Shown: piece after piece, positions 36,670-45,148 of the stretch
Layout of the letters: each line of letters starts with the position of its first letter
How positions within the stretch are numbered: the first letter of the stretch is position 1
Assembly (NCBI GenBank): GCA_019637955.1
Contig: JAHBUS010000009.1
Location: 59,717-123,716, forward strand
Reading direction: 5' to 3'
Length of the DNA: 64,000 nucleotides
Source of the DNA: Pseudobdellovibrionaceae bacterium
Lineage (GTDB): Bacteria; Bdellovibrionota; Bdellovibrionia; Bdellovibrionales; Bdellovibrionaceae
Notes under the pieces: generated by a model
The model's input: only the letters and a program-made list of their open reading frames with translations
Told to the model about the DNA's origin: nothing
Databases searched by the model: none
Program-made: the position numbers and the translations under genes

Positions 36670-38135
36670 TGTCCACCTCCGAACACTTCGACTTGCGAGA
36701 AGAGGCACGGCGGCGACGAGTGGCCGACCCGGATGACCTGGCTGGGCTCGCCTTTGCCGCAATAAGGAGAGCCGAACTGACCCACCTCCTGCGCGCGGCC
36801 GACGGCTTGAAGTCCTCGCCAGAAGGGCACGGTCACGCCGCGGTAATTGGGATTTTTCACGACGTGCGTGAGTTTTCCATCTTGGATGCGGCGGCCATAC
36901 TCGCAGCCGAACTGGAACTTGTTGCGGTAGTCATCAATCGACCAGGAGCTGTTGGCCTCCATGTAAACGCCGTCTTTGACCGACGAGATCATGTCTTCCA
37001 GCGGCGTCTCGCCGGGCTCGAGGTTGATGTTGGCCATGCGGTCGATGGGCGCGCGGTTCCACGAGCTCGAGCGGAAGTTGGCCACGCCCGGAAGGCCCGA
37101 GCGCTTTTGGCTTTCGAGCGAGCCGAGGCCGCGTACGAGAATGCCGTTTTCAATCAGGTACTCGCGGCGCGCGGGGTTGCCGCAATCGTCAAAGCCGTAA
37201 CTGGCGAATTCACCCTTCGGTGAGGGGTCAAACGTCACGTTCATGATCGAGGAACCGTATTTGAGCGATCCAAAGTCGGCAGGTTTCACGAAGCTCCAGC
37301 CCGCGTAGTTGCGCTCGTCGCCCAAGATGCGGTCGAGTTCGAGCGGGTGGCCGATCGATTCGTGAATTTGCAAAAGCATCTGATCGGGCGCCAGGATCAA
37401 ATCCATTTTTCCGGTGGGGCAGTTCTCGGCGGCCAGCAGTTCGAGCGCCTGACGGCCCACGGTCTCGCACTCTCGCAGCAAGAACTCGCGGTCCAAAATT
37501 TCGGCGCCCCCTTGAACGCAGCGGGCGACCGGCCCGTTCAAGGAACGGCGCTGAGTTTCTCCGCCCCGCTGAGCGGTGGCGGTGAAGTTGGTGGTCCAGA
37601 GCAGGAAGTCTTGCGCGAAATCGGTGCCGCTGGTGGACACCACGTGTTGGTGGGTCTCGGTGAACATCACGTCAGCCGCCGCGTTCACGATATCGTCCGA
37701 GACTTTGAGACGTCTCGAAGCCTCGATGAGGAAGCTGATAAATTCTTGCAGCGTGAGTTCATCCGGCGACTGAACGACGGGGCTCATGTACTTGCCGACG
37801 GCTTGCGGGCGCAGGTCGGGCGTGAACGTAAAAACTTTTGAAGCCGCGGCTTTTTTCGAGAGCTGAGCCGCGCGGGTTGCCGCGCGCTTGAGACCCGCTT
37901 CGGTCAAGTCCGACGTGCTGGCGTAACCCAGGTGACCGTCGATCAGAACTTCGATCTGCACGCCGCGCTCAAGAGCGTAGTTTTGCGTTTCGGGTTTTTG
38001 ATTGCGGATACCGCGAGATTGTTGGGCTTCTTGGACGAAACGCAGGCCCACCCAGTCGGCGGTTCCACGCACCCATTTCAAGGCGTTCACGGGATCAAAA
38101 GCCAAAGTCTGCGGGCGGATCGGTAGTGGCTGCAT
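36666..38135 (-). CDS. tldD: TldD family metalloprotease, catalytic subunit
   Basis: 489 residues. The zinc motif HESIGHPLELD carries the HExxxH of TldD. Other family blocks are VDGHLGYASTSDL-like N-terminal repeats, YGFDDCGNPARREYLIENG and DDYRNKFQFGCEYG. GGAGG lies before ATG. It heads a two-gene operon with tldE, overlapping by ATGA. Substrate unknown. Confidence 0.93.
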   Translation of the reverse strand: MQPLPIRPQTLAFDPVNALKWVRGTADWVGLRFVQEAQQSRGIRNQKPETQNYALERGVQIEVLIDGHLGYASTSDLTEAGLKRAATRAAQLSKKAAASKVFTFTPDLRPQAVGKYMSPVVQSPDELTLQEFISFLIEASRRLKVSDDIVNAAADVMFTETHQHVVSTSGTDFAQDFLLWTTNFTATAQRGGETQRRSLNGPVARCVQGGAEILDREFLLRECETVGRQALELLAAENCPTGKMDLILAPDQMLLQIHESIGHPLELDRILGDERNYAGWSFVKPADFGSLKYGSSIMNVTFDPSPKGEFASYGFDDCGNPARREYLIENGILVRGLGSLESQKRSGLPGVANFRSSSWNRAPIDRMANINLEPGETPLEDMISSVKDGVYMEANSSWSIDDYRNKFQFGCEYGRRIQDGKLTHVVKNPNYRGVTVPFWRGLQAVGRAQEVGQFGSPYCGKGEPSQVIRVGHSSPPCLFSQVEVFGGGQ

Positions 38136-38309
38136 GAGACCTCCAGTGTTCGTCTAAAGTTCTTATGACCTATCCCATAAATTCAGAGGTGTCGAAATAT
38201 TTGGCAGCGAAAAATCCGTTAAATCCGCAATAAGAGCCGCGCACGTGGGCGTGGGTCCTGCAATTGGCCTCGCAGCTTCTACAATCAGCTTCTTTGAACG
38301 GGAATACTC

Positions 38310-40421
38310 ATGCGATTAATGTGGCACGTTTCGCGGATAGTCGTGGTTTTCATTTTAGTGACGACGGGAGCGTTCGGATCGGCCCCAGCCCCGACGCCCT
38401 TGCTGCTTTCCTACGAGGAACGCGCCGTCATGGCGTATTTGCTCGCGGGCGTCGGTAAATCCGACGACGAAAAAATCGCGATCGCCGAACTTCTCGCAAA
38501 ACAATTGCGTGAATCCCAATCCAAAGCCACCCGTCAAATCACCATTTCTGATTTTTCGCATTTTCCCCACTACTTCCAAGGAAACTGGCCCGACTCTTAC
38601 AGCGTCGCTTCGGACATTGATCTGCTCGAGCAGCGCCGCCTGCGCGCGCCGATCAGTATCAGCGGGGAGACTCTCGAGGTGCAAAGCCGCATCTTGGAAT
38701 TTCACGCGGGCCGCGCGGGTGAGTTGATCCGGCGTTTAGGTCCCACCCTCTCGGGCATCGACACCAAAATCGCCGCGGGCGGCTTGGCCAAGTTTTTCTT
38801 GCTCACGCCCCGCCGGGACATGGTTCTGCGCGCGTTCAGCGAGGCCGAGGCCCTCATGAACGAGGAGTTCAGTAAAATCCAGGGGATCGGCGAGATGATC
38901 GCCAAGACCGACAAGTTGCAAGGCCTTTCACCCGAAATGAAGGCGTTCCTCTCGCAGATCTTCAAAGAGTACTTCACCCACATGTCGCCCGAGACCAAAG
39001 CGCTCGTCACCGTGCGGTTGATGGGACAAGACTTGAACCTCGATCCGATGAAAAAATTCGAGATCATGATCCTCTCGGGCGGACCGCAGTTCCAAAAACT
39101 GCTGCAGGTCGTGGCCCGCGAGGCCAACCTGAGCCCGGATCTTCTCGAAATTTTCCGCCGGTTGGAGTCCAAGGCCCCGCCGGTTCCCGCGATGATCGTG
39201 CAGGACATGATCGAGCGCGAGCGCGGCACCTACGATTGGATGAAGTACGACCTCAAGCCGCTGGGTGTGGGAACCATGGCCCAAGTTCACAAGGGCCGCA
39301 TCCGCACCTCGCAGGGCCCGCGCGACGTCGTGATTCGTTTTTTAAAACCCGACATCGAGAAGCGCGTGAATGAAGATCACCGCATCTTGTCGGCGATCGC
39401 GCCCAAGATCGATGCCGATCCCGTGCTGCGCGCGGCGGGATTTCCGCTGCTGACGCCGATCGTGTCGGACCTGACCAAAACCGTTCGCGAAGAGCTTTCG
39501 CTGCGGGAAACGATCGTGCGCCAGATCCGCGGCCGCGAGGTTTACACGAAAAAAGGTTTCTTCGGCGGATCGACGTACAAGAACGATCTGTTCATCTCGG
39601 TTCCCGAGATCTACGATTACGACCGCGCCTCTTCGTTGATGGTGCAAGATCTGGTGATCGGAAAAAAACTGGATTTCGTGGCCGAGCAGTACAAAGAGGC
39701 GATTCCTGATCTCAAGAAAGTCATCGTCGAAGAACTGGCCCGGATGTGGGTCGAAGAGCTCACGTTCAAGTCCGGCTTTTTCCACGCGGATATGCACCAG
39801 GGCAATTTCATGATCGAGATGCACGAGCGCGGTCTCCGCGTGAACATTCTGGATTTCGGAATGGGCGGCACGATTTCGCGCGAAATGCAGAGCCAGATCC
39901 TGCTTCTCGGAGCCGGGATCGAGATTCTCAAGCCCTCGGCGATCCTCCATGCCCTTTGGAGCATCAGCGATCAAACGCGCAATCAGATCACGCGCCCGCA
40001 GCTCGAAGCGCGCGTCAAAGTCTTGGTGCGCGACATGGACCAAGGCCGCAAACCTTTGATGGGCGTGGGCGGCTGGGCGACCTGGGCGATGGAAAATGGC
40101 CTGCAGTTCCCCTACGAATTTATCGGGATGAACCGCGGACTCGCGATTCTCGATAAGCTTTTGCAGGACTCGGGTTCTAAGTTCACGATGGCGGCGCTCT
40201 CGCGCCAGGCCGCCAATGCCCATGCGGCCCGCGTTTGGACCGATCTGAAGGCCTCCGGAGAAATGAGCACGCGCGACATCCTGCGATTGGGATGGCTCGC
40301 GGTGACCAACTCGAGCCCCGCCACGATTCCTTACCGCGAGGTTCAGCCCCAGCCGCGCACGACGCCGATGTCGTCGCTCAAATGCAGCCGCGTTCTGATG
40401 CCGGCCACCGGGGCGTTATGA
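38310..40421 (+). CDS. Exported UbiB/AarF/ABC1-type protein kinase-like protein
   Basis: 703 residues. The start (or an ATG three codons later) is followed by a signal peptide-like segment (HVSRIVVVFILVTTGAFGSAPA). A helical domain of about 240 residues precedes a UbiB-like kinase core: FQKLLQ near the usual KxGQ motif (here K-L-L-Q), PLGVGTMAQVHKG (Ala-rich loop equivalent, about residue 316), then FHADMHQGNFM (about 490) and NILDFGMGG (about 512). Known UbiB-family members act in ubiquinone or lipid metabolism, with the kinase domain in the cytosol. An exported copy is unusual; ATP access would be a problem unless the segment is an anchor. The gene overlaps the next start by ATGA. Confidence 0.8.
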   Translation: MRLMWHVSRIVVVFILVTTGAFGSAPAPTPLLLSYEERAVMAYLLAGVGKSDDEKIAIAELLAKQLRESQSKATRQITISDFSHFPHYFQGNWPDSYSVASDIDLLEQRRLRAPISISGETLEVQSRILEFHAGRAGELIRRLGPTLSGIDTKIAAGGLAKFFLLTPRRDMVLRAFSEAEALMNEEFSKIQGIGEMIAKTDKLQGLSPEMKAFLSQIFKEYFTHMSPETKALVTVRLMGQDLNLDPMKKFEIMILSGGPQFQKLLQVVAREANLSPDLLEIFRRLESKAPPVPAMIVQDMIERERGTYDWMKYDLKPLGVGTMAQVHKGRIRTSQGPRDVVIRFLKPDIEKRVNEDHRILSAIAPKIDADPVLRAAGFPLLTPIVSDLTKTVREELSLRETIVRQIRGREVYTKKGFFGGSTYKNDLFISVPEIYDYDRASSLMVQDLVIGKKLDFVAEQYKEAIPDLKKVIVEELARMWVEELTFKSGFFHADMHQGNFMIEMHERGLRVNILDFGMGGTISREMQSQILLLGAGIEILKPSAILHALWSISDQTRNQITRPQLEARVKVLVRDMDQGRKPLMGVGGWATWAMENGLQFPYEFIGMNRGLAILDKLLQDSGSKFTMAALSRQAANAHAARVWTDLKASGEMSTRDILRLGWLAVTNSSPATIPYREVQPQPRTTPMSSLKCSRVLMPATGAL

Positions 40422-41662
40422 ACCGCGAGCAGCTCTTGCAAGGCGCGAGTTACCCCGCGTTCAAAGAGGGGCTGCGCCGTCAGTGCTTGAAACTGCACTC
40501 CATCGGCGCGCGCACCTTGATCTTTCACGAAGGCTCCCGCCTGCGCCTGATGGCCTCGTCCACCGCGGAGTTTGCGGGTCAACAAGGCCCGGCGGGCGAG
40601 CTGCTCGCGCTGTTTCGGGTGGGGGACTGGGTCGGTGTCGAACTCGATGTTCAGGGCCGCATCAAAAACTTAAGGCTGCTGGCGCCCCACTTGAAAGAGG
40701 CGCCCGAGCCGCGCGTGAGCCCCCAGACGTTGCGCGAATGGAATCTGTTTTTAAAAAGCGTGCGCCAGTTTTTTGAGAAACGAGATTTTCTCGAGGTGGG
40801 AACGCCCACCCTGGTGATCTGTCCCGGGACCGAGCCGCATCTGGACGTGTTCAAAACCAAATTCAAAATGGGCCGCCGCGAGCAGGATTACTTTTTGCCG
40901 ACAAGCCCGGAACTGCACCTCAAGAAACTCGTGGCCGCCGGCTACGGCTCCATCTTTGAGATGCGCCCCTGTTTTCGCAACGGCGAAGTCACCGATCATC
41001 ACCAACCCGAGTTCTGGATGCTGGAGTGGTACCGCCCGGGTCATGATTTGGCGAGCCTGCGCAAAGACTGCTTGGATCTGATCCAACATGTGCAAAAGTC
41101 GTTGGGACGCGCCCTCACTAAAAAATCGTCGGTGACGACGATGGCGGCCCTGTTCGAAGAGCACACGGGTTTCGAGCTCACGCCGTCCACCACGGCGGCC
41201 GAACTTGAAGCTCTCGCCCAAAAGCTCGGCGTGCGGATCGCGCCGAACTCCGATTTCGACGATTGCTTCTTTCAGATTTTTCTCGAAAAGGTCGAGCCCG
41301 CGCTCGAGTCGTCGTCGCCGGTCTTTGTGGGCGATTATCCGCCCTCGCAGGCCGCGCTCGCTCGTCTCACCGAAGAGGGGTGGGGCGACCGGTTCGAACT
41401 GTACTGGAAGGGTCTTGAGCTCGCCAATGCGTACAATGAACTCAATGACCCACGCTTGCAGCGCGAGCGCAGCGCCGACGATCTTCGCAAAAAAGCAGCG
41501 CTCGGCCGCGAAACGGTGGCGTTGGACGAAGATTTCTACTTGGCTTTGGAGAGCGGAATGCCGCCCACGGCAGGAATCGCACTGGGGCTGGAGCGCCTGT
41601 TCTTGGCGCTCACCAATCGGAAGAGCCTGAACGAGGTTCGGCTCTTTCCCGTACGGACTTAA
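40418..41662 (+). CDS. epmA: EpmA (GenX/PoxA) lysyl-tRNA-synthetase-like EF-P lysyltransferase
   Basis: 414 residues from the ATG in the ATGA overlap with the UbiB-like gene. The class-II synthetase core is clear: VGTPTLVICPGTEPHLDVF, FLPTSPELHLKKL, FEMRPCFRNGE (motif 2), and GIALGLERLFLALTN (motif 3). EpmA activates (R)-beta-lysine and attaches it to EF-P. The E. coli enzyme is about 325 residues and lacks the anticodon-binding domain. Here about 100 extra N-terminal residues are present (FHEGSRLRLMASS, then FRVGDWVGVELDVQG), possibly an OB-like domain. A truncated class-II LysRS-like enzyme cannot be fully excluded. Confidence 0.82.
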   Translation: MNREQLLQGASYPAFKEGLRRQCLKLHSIGARTLIFHEGSRLRLMASSTAEFAGQQGPAGELLALFRVGDWVGVELDVQGRIKNLRLLAPHLKEAPEPRVSPQTLREWNLFLKSVRQFFEKRDFLEVGTPTLVICPGTEPHLDVFKTKFKMGRREQDYFLPTSPELHLKKLVAAGYGSIFEMRPCFRNGEVTDHHQPEFWMLEWYRPGHDLASLRKDCLDLIQHVQKSLGRALTKKSSVTTMAALFEEHTGFELTPSTTAAELEALAQKLGVRIAPNSDFDDCFFQIFLEKVEPALESSSPVFVGDYPPSQAALARLTEEGWGDRFELYWKGLELANAYNELNDPRLQRERSADDLRKKAALGRETVALDEDFYLALESGMPPTAGIALGLERLFLALTNRKSLNEVRLFPVRT

Positions 41663-41665
41663 AAC

Positions 41666-42037
41666 CTAATCTTTGAGAGATTCGCGAGCCGATTTGCACT
41701 CGGCCGAAAGCTCGGCTTCGTGTTTTTTCAAGCATTTGATTTTACGGCCTTTGCCGGGCTTGATGTCGCCGCAGAACTTTTCGAGATCCGCTTTGCAGGC
41801 TTCATGCGCGGCTTTCATGTCATGCTTCATCTCTTGACCGGCGGCTTTGCACTCGGCCGAGACTTGGGCTTCGTGTTCTTTCAAACACTTCATGACTTCG
41901 CCTTTGCCGGGTTTGGTGCCCTTGCAGAGTTTTTCGATGTCGTTTTTGCAGGCCTCTTTCACTTCGTGGCGATCGGCCAACGCCGGCGCCGAGACAAAAG
42001 CCATCATCAAAGCGAGTGTCGAAAGGATCATTTTCAT
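41666..42037 (-). CDS. Exported GLG1-type Cys-rich repeat protein
   Basis: 123 residues: a signal peptide (ILSTLALMMAFVSAPALA), then two copies of the Cys_rich_FGFR/GLG1 repeat. Each reads CK-x-D-(I/L)-EK-(L/F)C-x(6)-KPGKG-x(4)-CLK-x-HE and then (V/L)SAECK, with four conserved Cys. The repeats are known from eukaryotic Golgi protein 1 and occur in bacteria as small secreted proteins of unknown function. The start overlaps the HU stop (ATGA), and it converges with epmA 3 nt away. Confidence 0.85.
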   Translation of the reverse strand: MKMILSTLALMMAFVSAPALADRHEVKEACKNDIEKLCKGTKPGKGEVMKCLKEHEAQVSAECKAAGQEMKHDMKAAHEACKADLEKFCGDIKPGKGRKIKCLKKHEAELSAECKSARESLKD

Positions 42038-42309
42038 TTGTTCACATCCTCTTTCAGTTCTTTACCGACTTTAAAAAACGGAACTTTTTTCTTCTTCACG
42101 TTGATGACTTCGCCCGTCCGGGGATTGCGGCCTTTGTAAGAACCGTAACGGCGATTCTCAAAAGAACCAAAGCCACGGATCTCGATCCGGTCGTCGCGCA
42201 TGAGCGCTTCGACCATCGAATCAAAGATCGTATTCACGACGGTTTCCGCTTTAACACGGGTAATTCCGGCTTTTTCTGAAATCAAATTGATCAAATCCGC
42301 TTTGGTCAT
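42034..42309 (-). CDS. HU/IHF-family DNA-binding protein
   Basis: 91 residues with the complete fold: MTKADLINLISEKAG, then EIRGFGSFENRRY and the arm with GRNPRTGE, ending in KVPFFKVGKELKEDV. Bends and packages DNA as a dimer. The RNPRTGE arm and PFFK ending lean towards IHF-like or HU equally. AGGA is about 8 nt before ATG. It is the first gene of an operon with the Cys-rich protein. Confidence 0.95.
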   Translation of the reverse strand: MTKADLINLISEKAGITRVKAETVVNTIFDSMVEALMRDDRIEIRGFGSFENRRYGSYKGRNPRTGEVINVKKKKVPFFKVGKELKEDVNK

Positions 42310-42340
42310 CGACGCATCCTAAGTTGTTGATAACACGATG

Positions 42341-42346
42341 ATTATA
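42341..42346 (-). promoter_or_regulatory. Candidate -10 element of the HU gene
   Basis: On the minus strand a perfect TATAAT lies about 32 nt upstream of the ATG. The -35 region (about 42364-42370) reads CTAGCC or TCTAGC, which is a poor match to TTGACA. Start of transcription would fall near 42334. Confidence 0.45.
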
Positions 42347-42414
42347 CAGAAGACGGCCCACCTGGCTAGAAATGCTCAATAGTGACACGATGCGACTGCC
42401 GTTTGGCGAGGGCT

Positions 42415-43692
42415 TTAGCGTTCCAAGATACGCTGATAGGCCTCTTCGACCGACTGAATCATCTTTTTTGTGTCGAATAAGCTTGTCACCTTGTCCCTCG
42501 CCCTTTGTCCAATCTCCAAAGAGGGGAGTGATCCCGAGAAGAGTTCGACCAGGAGATGCGAGAGAGAATCGACGTCGGCGGGCCTGAGCAAAAAGCCGTC
42601 TTGACCGTCTTCGATGATGTTCGCGATGGGACTGACCTCGGACCCGATCAAAACTTTTTTCTGCGCCATGGCCTCGATCATCGCCGGTTCAAAGCCAGTG
42701 GTGCGCGAACTCATATTCAAGAAGACATCCGATACCGAAATCCAATCCGACACGTCTTCGGGCTTGAGCGCCCCGGTCATCTTGACCCGCGATCCGAGCG
42801 CCAGGCTGAGCATCTCGAATTCGATGTGCTTCCAGCCGGGTCCATTGCCCGCAATCACCAGATAGGTATTGGGTTTCTTGACGGCGACGCGCTCAAAAGC
42901 CCGCAGGACGTTGACCATCTCTTGGGGTTCGCTCATGTCGGTGATGGTCAGGACAATGTGCGCACCCTCGGGAATCTTGTTTTTTTGCCGCAGCTCATGC
43001 GCTTCGGGCTGCTGCGAGAGATCGCCGAGCTCGATCCCGTAAGGAACCGTGTAGGTGTGAAAATCCGGGTAAAGATAGTAGCGCTCCAAAAAAATGCGCT
43101 GCTGGGGCGAGGTCACGAAAACGCCGTCGGCGGTTTTTAAAAGTTCACGGTCTCCGCCCAGATAAGTCGTTAAAAATTTGTAAACCACGGCGACGCCCGT
43201 CGAGAGCAGCGAGCCCACCGATTCGTGAGCCATGCCCAGAATCGAAAAGAGCTGCGACATCTGCGTGGCCTCGACGTCGTACGCGACGGCCGGAAGTTTG
43301 AGCTGACGTTTGCGGCGCCCGATGCGGTAGGCGGTGCGGTCCATGCCGTGCAGAACGTGAAACGGTTTTTCGGTGTGCAGCTCGAGAAACTTCAAATACG
43401 CCGCTTCTTCGAACGGCAAGTGCGACCAATTCGGAAAACCTTCGAAGAGGTAAAACACGCGCACGCCATCGCGCTCGACCTCTTGCTTGCCCAGAGGACT
43501 GCGCGCCGCGATCACGGTGACCGAGTGGCCTTTTTGCGCCAGACCCCGGGCGATGGGCCACAGAAAACCCGTGTCGGACGCGCGTCCCAAAATCGGGAAC
43601 TTGTACGCCACCAAGCAGATGCGGAGTTTTTCGTCGGGGTTTTTCGCGCGCGCCATCAAGTTTAGAATGGCCGTGCCGGAGGATCGGGTCAA
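42415..43692 (-). CDS. Glycosyltransferase family 4 (GT-B) protein
   Basis: 425 residues if read from a TTG that makes a TTGA overlap with the upstream stop; an ATG 12 codons in (43656) is the alternative. N-terminal domain: ICLVAYKFPILGRASDTG. C-terminal donor-binding domain: VPYGIELGD, then TYLVIAGNGPGWK and the conserved E-x7-E region FEPAMIEAMAQKKVLIGS. Transfers a nucleotide sugar onto an unknown glycan, probably envelope polysaccharide. Last gene of the gdhA-pyrD-mutT string. Confidence 0.88.
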   Translation of the reverse strand: MTRSSGTAILNLMARAKNPDEKLRICLVAYKFPILGRASDTGFLWPIARGLAQKGHSVTVIAARSPLGKQEVERDGVRVFYLFEGFPNWSHLPFEEAAYLKFLELHTEKPFHVLHGMDRTAYRIGRRKRQLKLPAVAYDVEATQMSQLFSILGMAHESVGSLLSTGVAVVYKFLTTYLGGDRELLKTADGVFVTSPQQRIFLERYYLYPDFHTYTVPYGIELGDLSQQPEAHELRQKNKIPEGAHIVLTITDMSEPQEMVNVLRAFERVAVKKPNTYLVIAGNGPGWKHIEFEMLSLALGSRVKMTGALKPEDVSDWISVSDVFLNMSSRTTGFEPAMIEAMAQKKVLIGSEVSPIANIIEDGQDGFLLRPADVDSLSHLLVELFSGSLPSLEIGQRARDKVTSLFDTKKMIQSVEEAYQRILER

Positions 43693-44714
43693 GTCCAGCG
43701 CAAGGCGAAGGATTTTTGGTACAGCCGGAGCAGTTCGTTCAGGGTTGAATCGACAAGTTCGCGGTGCGGGTAGTTTTCAAAACCGCGCTCCAGTTGCAAC
43801 GAGGGGTTTTGTACGAGCAGATCTCGCAGCGGATCGCCGCTCTCTTCGAGCACCCAGCCCGACTTCGTGTGCCAGCACAGTCCCGGCCACAATTCGGTTT
43901 GATGCTTGTTCGCGATCACGGGAATTTGATGCTTTTCCGACCACTGATGGAAGAGCTGCAGCTCCAAGACCGAGTAATCGCCGTACAAAAGACAGAGCGC
44001 CTTGGCCCGTTTCATAAAGGCCTCGCGCTCGGCTGGGTACAGCTCACCGGTGTAAAACACGTGAGGGTGGCTCGAGCCGCGGCGGGGAGGCGCGCGCAGA
44101 ACGACAAAGTCGACCGGTGATTGCGACAGCCACTTCGGACCCGATTGCAAATCCGGCAAAATCAAGAAGGGGCGCAGACCCGAGAGCAGGCGCTGAGTTT
44201 CGTCGCGAAACCGGGGCGTCGATGTCGACGGCATCCAATCAAGCGGCGGTAACACTTCGGCGAGCGTGTGCGAGCCAAACGTGTGCCGGCGCTTCATCTG
44301 CATCAAGAAAGAGCGGTTGGGAAAGAGAGCGAGGTCCAACAGACCGATGAATTTTTCGTTTTTCCAACCCGCGACGTTTTGGATGTTCGAAAACGAGCCG
44401 GCGATGACTTTGCCGGGGATTCCTCGCGCCAGCGCCGCGAGCATCCAGTGGGCCGTGCGCGGGCGGGCGTCGGCGGTGGGAAACAAAAAATGCCAAACGT
44501 CGAAGTTCTCGCCGAGCAAGGCCGGGGCCGCTCGCAGGGCTTCGAAACTGGACCAGCGTTTGAACGGCGCCAGAACGCGGATCTTCGAGGGCGCTTTTTC
44601 GATTTCGGAACGCGACGTGATGAGAACGACCTCTTGCTTCTGCTGCTCGAGAGCCGAAGCGAGGTTGAGGGCGAGCGGGCTGAGAGTCTCGGTCATCAGC
44701 GCGACTTTGGCCAT
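43689..44714 (-). CDS. GT-B-like protein of unknown specificity
   Basis: 341 residues. It begins like a GT-B fold (KVALMTETLSPLALNLASALEQQ) and continues WHFLFPTADARPRTAHWM, a substrate-domain pattern. The C-terminal part (KALCLLYGDYSVLELQLFHQWSEK and IPVIANKHQTELW) resembles a degenerate nucleotide-sugar site without clear catalytic Glu pairs. Probably a diverged glycosyltransferase working with the next gene. Start overlaps mutT by 19 bp. Confidence 0.65.
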   Translation of the reverse strand: MAKVALMTETLSPLALNLASALEQQKQEVVLITSRSEIEKAPSKIRVLAPFKRWSSFEALRAAPALLGENFDVWHFLFPTADARPRTAHWMLAALARGIPGKVIAGSFSNIQNVAGWKNEKFIGLLDLALFPNRSFLMQMKRRHTFGSHTLAEVLPPLDWMPSTSTPRFRDETQRLLSGLRPFLILPDLQSGPKWLSQSPVDFVVLRAPPRRGSSHPHVFYTGELYPAEREAFMKRAKALCLLYGDYSVLELQLFHQWSEKHQIPVIANKHQTELWPGLCWHTKSGWVLEESGDPLRDLLVQNPSLQLERGFENYPHRELVDSTLNELLRLYQKSFALRWT

Positions 44715-45148
44715 TCGGTCCCCAGGGCTTTGAAGATGCGGTCCAAAATTTTACGGTTGGCTTCGGGAATCTGGCGGGTCATCAAATCCTGGGGCTCGAT
44801 CCACTCGAGCATCAAGTGATGTTTGGCTTTGGGCTCGCCTTTCCAGAACAAGATTTCGTAGAACAGAATGAGGATATTCACATCGCCGTAGTGGTGCGTG
44901 CACGCAAGCTTGAGTTCGCCGACGTCGGCTTCGATGCCGAGCTCTTCCGAGAGTTCGCGCGCGAGCGCGGCTTCGGGAGTCTCTCCGGATTCGATTTTCC
45001 CGCCGGGAAACTCCCATTGTCCCGCGAGCGAGTGGTTTTCGGGGCGTTGACCGACGAGAACCATCTTCCCTTTGCGCACGAAGCCCGCGACCACCGGAAT
45101 CCAGTGGACTTTGCGCGTTCTCGAGCGGACGGGTTTGGTTTCGGTCAC
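44696..45148 (-). CDS. MutT-type Nudix hydrolase (8-oxo-dGTP diphosphatase-like)
   Basis: 150 residues from a GTG overlapping the pyrD stop (GTGA). The Nudix box is complete: GGKIESGETPEAALARELSEELGI, quoted here as GGKIESGE, then REL-SEELGI, matching Gx5Ex7REuxEExGu. The N-terminal VVAGFVRKGKMVLVGQR and the LACTHHYGDVNI strand fit MutT, which removes oxidised guanine nucleotides. General Nudix activity is certain; the exact substrate is inferred. Confidence 0.88.
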   Translation of the reverse strand: MTETKPVRSRTRKVHWIPVVAGFVRKGKMVLVGQRPENHSLAGQWEFPGGKIESGETPEAALARELSEELGIEADVGELKLACTHHYGDVNILILFYEILFWKGEPKAKHHLMLEWIEPQDLMTRQIPEANRKILDRIFKALGTEWPKSR

